This document shows, piece by piece, positions 61,501 to 64,000 of a stretch of DNA of 64,000 nucleotides. Numbering within the stretch: the stretch's first letter is position 1; each line of letters opens with the position of its first letter. The position numbers and the translations under genes were made by a program. The notes beneath the pieces are model-generated. The model was not told the DNA's origin, made no database searches, and worked only from the letters and a program-made list of their open reading frames with translations. Source of the DNA: Frateuria edaphi. Lineage in GTDB: Bacteria; Pseudomonadota; Gammaproteobacteria; Xanthomonadales; Rhodanobacteraceae. The stretch spans positions 2,108,001-2,172,000 of the forward strand of contig NZ_CP088251.1 of assembly GCF_021117405.1 (NCBI RefSeq). Direction: 5' to 3'.

Positions 61501-63440
61501 CCGAGCACCAGGCGGTTGAAGCCGTCGTTTTCCGCGTTGCCGCGCCAGATCTGCTCGAAGGCGTCCTCGAACAGCGTGCCGACCTGTTCGACGCTGAAGG
61601 TGAGGTGGCCGACCGGCTGCACCTCGAAGTCCTGGATGAACAGCGGCGTGCCGCCGGTGCGCACGTCGTAGACGTGCTCGGTGAGCACGCGCAGGCCGAG
61701 GTTTTCAAGCTGCGGCAACACCTCCGACAGCGCGATGTCGCTGCCGGAACGGTAGACCTTGAAGCGCAGTTCGTCCGGACGCTGCGGCGGATGGTAGAAG
61801 GACATGCGCACCGCGTCGTCGCCTTCGAGCTGCGAAAGCTCGTAGACGTCCTCGGCCGCCACTTCCGCGCTCACCTCGTCGACGTAGCCGACCGGCAGCG
61901 CCTTGACGTAGCGGTTGGCCAGCACCACGCCCTCGTGGTCACCGCGGGCCTGGACCAGCGCGTCGCGCACGTCGTCGTGCCAGTTGCGCACGATGGCGGC
62001 CACCGCCTGCTCCAGCGCGGCGCTGTCGTAAGTCGCGCGGTCGCCGATCTTCGGGCGCACCACGACGTGCAGGCGGGCCAGCGCCGCCTCGCCCATCAAT
62101 ACGGCCGAGTCGACGTGCTCGCCGTGCAGCGCATCGCGCAGCAGGTTCTCGATGCGCTCGCGCACCGTGGTGTTGAAGCGCTCGCGCGGCACGTAGACCA
62201 GGCAGGTGTAGAAACGGCCGTAGCGATCGCGGCGCACGAACAGGCGCGTGCGGGCGCGCTGGCGCAGTTCCAGGATGCCGCTGGCAATGCCGGACAGTTC
62301 GTCCTCGCTGCTCTGGAACAGCTCGTCGCGCGGCAGCGTCTCCAGGATGTGGCGCAGCGACTTGCCCGAGTAGGAGTCGCGCTTGAGACCCGAGCGGCAC
62401 ATCACCGCCTCGACCTTCTGGCGCACCAGCGGCACGTCCTGCGGACGGGCCATGTAGGCGTTGGAGGAGAACAGGCCCAGGAAGCGCTGCTCGGCGATCG
62501 GCTTGCCGTTCGCGTCGAACTTGAGCACGCCCACGTAATCCATGTAGCCAGGCCGGTGCACGTGCGAGCGGGCGTTGGTCTTGGTCAGGATGATCGCGTC
62601 CGTCGAACCGGACTGCGGCAGCGACGAGGCGGCCAGGCTGCGCAGCGAGCGCGGCGCCATCGAGCGTTCGCTGCCGCGCAGGATGCCCAGGCCCGAATCG
62701 TTGATGGCGCGCAGCACTTCCTCGCCGTCGGCCTCGGTCACCTCGTATTCGCGATAGCCCAGGAAGGTGAAGTTGTCGTCGGCCAGCCAGTGCAGGAACG
62801 ACGAAGCCTCGCCCACCGCGCTCTCGCCCAGCGGCAGCTTGCGCTCCGGCAGCTCGGCGGCGATCGCCAGCGCCTTGTCGCGCATGGTCGCCCAGTCGTC
62901 CACGGCAACGCGCACGTCTTCCAGCGCTGCCTCGACGCGCGCCTTGAGCGCGGCCTGCGCCGCTTCGTCGGCCACCCGGTCGACCTCGAAATGCATCACC
63001 GATTCCGGCTTGCCGCCGTCGCCGCCCAGCTGTTGCAGCTGCCCCGTGGCGTCGCGCGTGGCACCGACCACCGGGTGGATCACCGCATGGATCTGCAGGT
63101 CGTCCGAAGCAACCATGCTGACCGTGTCGACCAGGAACGGCATGTCGTCGGTGACGACCTCGATCACGCTGCGCCCGGCATGGCCGCGCTCGGGGTTGAA
63201 CACGCGCACCTTGGCGCGGCCCGGTTCACGCTGCTGGATGAAATCGAGGAGCCCGCCGATCAGGCCGGCCCATTCGCCCGGGGTGTGCAGGTCCACGTCG
63301 CTGTGCGCCATCCGCGCGAAGAAGGCGCCGATAAAAAATTGCGCCTCATCAAGGCGCCCGGTCGCAAAGCCGCTTTTCTTCAGTTCCTCGAAGACAGCCG
63401 GGGGAACCGTGCTGTCGCTGGTCGCGCGAATGGCATTCAT
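58509..63440 (-). CDS. gdhB: NAD-dependent glutamate dehydrogenase (180-kDa type)
   Basis: Very large NAD-specific glutamate dehydrogenase (1643 aa) that converts glutamate to 2-oxoglutarate and ammonia, usually catabolic. The N-terminal regulatory part carries ACT-like segments; the catalytic region holds [38 protein letters not shown], the metal/substrate region [20 protein letters not shown] and [20 protein letters not shown]. The length is normal for this class and the frame is intact. It is monocistronic, with about 490 bp upstream. Confidence 0.96.
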   Translation of the reverse strand: [1643 protein letters not shown]

Positions 63441-63930
63441 GGCATCTGCTTGTCAGTGGAAACGAGTGGTGCCCACGCTGGGGAGGCGTAAAGCCCGAAA
63501 AGGATACGCCTCGCGTCAGGTCGATTCCACCGATGAGGGCCCGTTGAGGCGAGTGCCCGGGCCCGTTGCCGTGGCCACGTTCAGCCGGTCTTGCGCACCT
63601 GGCAAGGCGATCCCTGCGCGGGAGCGAATCCCGTGCGCTACCGCATGGTGGCGACAATGCAACACGGTCGCGCAGGGAGCGCGTTTCTTCGTTCGAGGGG
63701 CGACTCGCTGCCCGGCCTTTGTCCACAACATCCGGCGGCGCGCAAGAACTTGGCCGCGGCGGTTCGCAAAATGTAAACTCACCGGTATAGTTGCGCGTTT
63801 CAGCCGACGGTCGCCCCGCCGCCGGCACGCCGTGTCACGACCACTGGCACTGGTCGGCCACGTCGGCACTCGTATGCTCCCCGGCTTCCCCGCCGCGTCC
63901 CCGGTCACGCCTCATAAGAATGGAGTTCCC
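63441..63930. other. Intergenic region upstream of gdhB and the right-edge lipoprotein
   Basis: About 490 bp with no gene that I can support. It contains a GAGGCGTA / TACGCCTC inverted repeat (63483-63512) overlapping a TATCCT -10-like sequence for gdhB, a degenerate family-B unit with TCCCTGCGCG / CGCGCAGGGA arms (63611-63678), and a plus-strand promoter candidate at 63763-63791. Confidence 0.5.
63763..63791 (+). promoter_or_regulatory. Promoter candidate for the right-edge lipoprotein
   Basis: TATAGT (63786-63791) is preceded by TTCGCA (63763-63768) at 17 bp. The -10 is good and the -35 matches four of six consensus bases. The leader to the ATG at 63931 would be about 130 nt. Confidence 0.5.
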
Positions 63931-64000
63931 ATGAAGTCCACGACAACGCGCACCCTGGCCCTGTGCCTCGGCATGCTCGCCCTCGCCGCCTGCGGCGGCA
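63931..64000 (+). CDS. Lipoprotein (partial, right edge)
   Basis: Only the first 23 codons are in the window: MKSTTTRTLALCLGMLALAAC followed by glycines. This is a bacterial lipoprotein signal with the lipobox LALAAC, so the mature protein would be lipidated at Cys21. A GGAG ribosome site is 5 bases before the ATG. Identity and function cannot be told from this stub. Confidence 0.75.
   Translation, partial: MKSTTTRTLALCLGMLALAACGG

Noticed and set aside
59370-63491. A 1373-codon open frame antisense to gdhB
   Set aside because: Same artefact: codon positions mirror the real gene, there is no ribosome site, and no family is recognised.
1-64000. Search for CRISPR arrays, IS elements, prophage genes, riboswitches and rRNA
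   Set aside because: No regularly spaced repeats, transposase or integrase motifs, or known aptamer cores were recognised by eye; a covariance-model and profile search would be needed to exclude weak cases.

Overview
The window is 64 kb of GC-rich core chromosome from a gammaproteobacterium of the Xanthomonadales / Lysobacterales. Family Rhodanobacteraceae (Rhodanobacter, Dyella, Luteibacter and relatives) is the best guess. The reasons are: separate nuoC and nuoD with a NuoG of the type that lacks the extra iron-sulfur cluster; the order rpmF-fabH-fabD-fabG-acpP-fabF-pabB-pabC-mltG-tmk-holB-pilZ; a 3-deoxy-manno-octulosonic acid (Kdo) kinase next to a heptosyltransferase; a 180-kDa NAD-glutamate dehydrogenase; and short intergenic palindromes that look like REP elements. 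The genus is inferred, not shown. I see no insertion sequence, phage, integrase, rRNA operon or CRISPR array. Gene density and base composition are even throughout.

Layout. 1-8138 (minus strand): the promoter-proximal half of the complex I operon, nuoA to nuoH, with nuoH cut by the left edge. 8255-20333 (minus strand): one long run transcribed from yceD-rpmF through fatty-acid synthesis (fabH, fabD, fabG, acpP, fabF), aminodeoxychorismate synthesis (pabB, pabC), peptidoglycan (mltG), dTMP kinase and DNA polymerase III delta' (tmk, holB), a PIG-L deacetylase and pilZ. Hairpins between fabH/fabD, fabG/acpP and acpP/fabF probably tune acpP output. 20444-27728: a small membrane protein coupled to maf, a polytopic glycosyltransferase (minus), and a MoxR-DUF58-transglutaminase operon followed by an Slp lipoprotein and a terminator (plus).

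27830-31368 (minus strand): tRNA-Ser(GGA), the SRP RNA, dnaX, ybaB, recR and a HIT hydrolase. 31379-38142: lipopolysaccharide-core genes (kdkA, a heptosyltransferase, possibly DUF6165), an MBL hydrolase, an enlarged HAL/PAL-family ammonia-lyase overlapped with hisS, and a tRNA-Pro(CGG) with clear promoter and terminator. 38221-43962: a ferritin-like DUF455 protein, a VOC protein and the folC-dedD-cvpA-purF series. 44071-47047: a copper-type P1B ATPase and its MerR regulator behind a MerR-type promoter that appears to give a leaderless message.

47132-58357: mixed metabolism and signalling: FMN reductase, a 7TM diguanylate cyclase, a fused-E1 2-oxoacid dehydrogenase, GST, GNAT, glutaryl-CoA dehydrogenase, an EamA transporter, DUF1003, a 5'-nucleotidase and NAD kinase. 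58509-63440: the giant NAD-glutamate dehydrogenase. At the right edge a lipoprotein gene begins.

Most of the window is well-understood housekeeping DNA, and I did not find a convincing new multi-gene system. The points most worth testing are the odd ammonia-lyase coupled to hisS, the leaderless metal regulon with a twin-YHS pump, the head-to-head genes sharing one CATG, and the intergenic palindrome families.
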